Of a DNA stretch of 25,853 bases, positions 24,974 to 25,853 are shown in pieces. The stretch comes from JACXVD01 sp020446665 (GTDB lineage Bacteria; Pseudomonadota; Alphaproteobacteria; Sphingomonadales; Sphingomonadaceae): assembly GCA_041396905.1 (NCBI GenBank), contig JAWKXQ010000025.1, forward strand, positions 1 to 25,853. The letters run 5' to 3'. Positions within the stretch are counted from its first letter, which is position 1, and each line of letters opens with the position of its first letter. A model generated the notes under the pieces. That model ran no database searches. It saw only the letters and a list, made by a program, of their open reading frames with translations, and was not told where the DNA came from. Made by a program: the position numbers and the translations under genes.

Positions 24974-25853
24974 TCTCAGGCTGACCTGGAGCCCGAACCA
25001 GCCTCAGCCTCTTGGCGTCAGGCGAACTTCTACCCGGCGGCTTTGCCAATCAGCCCGGCCGGTGGGGTCCGTGGTCTGAGCCCGAAGTTTCTACCAGCTA
25101 CGAGTAGAGCCTTGGGCCGTTTTGATGCCCTTCGTTGGGCGTGATGGCAACAACCGTATTGGGGGCATGCCCCCGATACGGTTTGCCGCTTGATCCTGCC
25201 CCGATCTCGGCCGGGGTTCGGTTCCCGAGGCTCGAGTGGGGCCGGAAGTGATTGTAGTCGTGTCGCCAGACTTCCAGCTCCTGGCGGGCATGGGCGAGGC
25301 TGGTGAAGATCGTCTCGTTTAAGAACTCGTCGCGCAGGCGGGCATTGGAAGCGAAGCTGGCCGAAGGCCTACCTCTCGATGAACCCGTTCTGATAGGGCT
25401 TGCCCGGCGCGATGTAGTGCCACTCGACATTGCGCTCCTTGCTCCAGCGCAGGATCGCCATGCTGGTCAGCTCTGTGCCGTTGTCGCTGACGATCGTGTG
25501 GGGCCGCGCCATCCTCTCGAACACCGCTGCATCGAGTTCCCGCCCGACCCGCGCGCCCGAGATCGACGTGTCGGCGATCAGGCGCACGCACTCCCGGCTG
25601 TAGTCATCGACCACGGCGAAGATCCGGAACCTGCGCCCGCAGGCGAAGGCATCGGACACGAAGTCGAGGCTCCAGCGCTGGTTGGCTCCCTGTGGGACCG
25701 TCATCGGTGCCCTCGTGCCCAGCGCCCGCTTGCGACCACCTCGACGGCGCACCTGCAGCCGCTCCTCTCGATAGAGCCGCCGGAACTTCTTGTGGTTCAT
25801 TGCCCATCCTTCCCGGCATAGCAGCCAGTGCAGCCGCCGGTAGCCGAACCGGC
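24974..25853 (-). mobile_element. IS3-family insertion sequence, distal part (continues past the right edge)
   Basis: The rest of the window belongs to an IS3-type element lying on the minus strand, recognised from its OrfB transposase. One end of the element must lie in or near 24974-25097, between the stop of the 5'-nucleotidase and the transposase stop. I could not fix the terminal inverted repeat because the other end is outside the window. The element did not damage the 5'-nucleotidase gene. The exact left boundary is uncertain. Confidence 0.7.
25098..25853 (-). pseudogene. IS3-family OrfB transposase, frameshifted and cut by window edge
   Basis: Reading leftwards from the right edge gives the OrfB pattern RFGYRRLHWLLCREGW, then the DDE integrase core: SLDFVSDAF (first Asp), VVDDYSREC, VSDNGTELTS (second Asp) and PGKPYQNGFIE, whose Glu is the third catalytic residue. 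Right after this Glu the frame hits TAG (25369-25371). The expected continuation (NARLRDEFLNETIF, RHDYNHFRPHSSLGNRTPAEI) is present in another frame down to a stop at 25098. About 22 extra bases around 25352-25372, including a GGCC-TTC-GGCC palindrome, account for the break. The transposase is therefore inactive unless the sequence is wrong. The N-terminal part and any OrfA lie outside the window. Confidence 0.83.

Overview
The window looks like chromosomal DNA of a GC-rich alphaproteobacterium, most likely a sphingomonad or Erythrobacter-type organism. This is inferred from gene style: a TonB receptor with a sphingomonad-like signal peptide, a DUF3604 lipoprotein, a PQQ lipoprotein dehydrogenase and an IS3-type element. 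No rRNA or other marker gene confirms it. I saw no rRNA, tRNA or CRISPR array.

Layout. (1) 1-880, minus: the N-terminal part of a DUF3604 lipoprotein, cut by the window edge. (2) 1060-6277, plus: a tight catabolic operon with a ThDP-dependent 2-keto-acid enzyme, an FMN 2-hydroxy-acid dehydrogenase, a FAD-linked D-2-hydroxy-acid dehydrogenase, a broken 2-keto-4-pentenoate hydratase-type gene and an internally deleted HpcH/HpaI aldolase. (3) 6431-8581, plus: a PQQ quinohemoprotein dehydrogenase. (4) 8585-12735, minus: ilvD, a D-2-hydroxyacid dehydrogenase and a GntP-type permease with an in-frame stop. (5) 12963-14687, plus: a GT-C type membrane glycosyltransferase gene broken by two small offsetting frame shifts. 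(6) 14692-18813, minus: five genes in close or overlapping order (GT2 with membrane tail, methyltransferase, GtrA, methyltransferase, GT4). (7) 19049-24973, plus: a NupC-type nucleoside transporter, a TonB-dependent receptor and a 5'-nucleotidase lipoprotein. (8) 24974 to the right edge: the end of a damaged IS3-family element.

How the genes may work together. Regions 2-4 read as a 2-hydroxy-acid/2-keto-acid utilisation locus. L- and D-hydroxy acids would be oxidised at the membrane, and the keto acids decarboxylated or ligated by the ThDP enzyme. A hydratase/aldolase pair, a hydroxyacid reductase, a dehydratase and a permease would supply or drain intermediates, with a periplasmic PQQ enzyme oxidising an alcohol. 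Three of these genes are damaged, so the locus may be decaying, or the sequence may contain errors. Region 6 with region 5 resembles a polyprenyl-phosphate-sugar synthesis, flipping and transfer module for envelope glycans. Region 7 is a plausible nucleotide-scavenging set: outer-membrane import, periplasmic dephosphorylation and inner-membrane nucleoside uptake.

The most notable observations are the run of damaged genes from 5.2 to 13.8 kb and the possible nucleotide-specific TonB system. I did not find a clearly new defence or mobile system.
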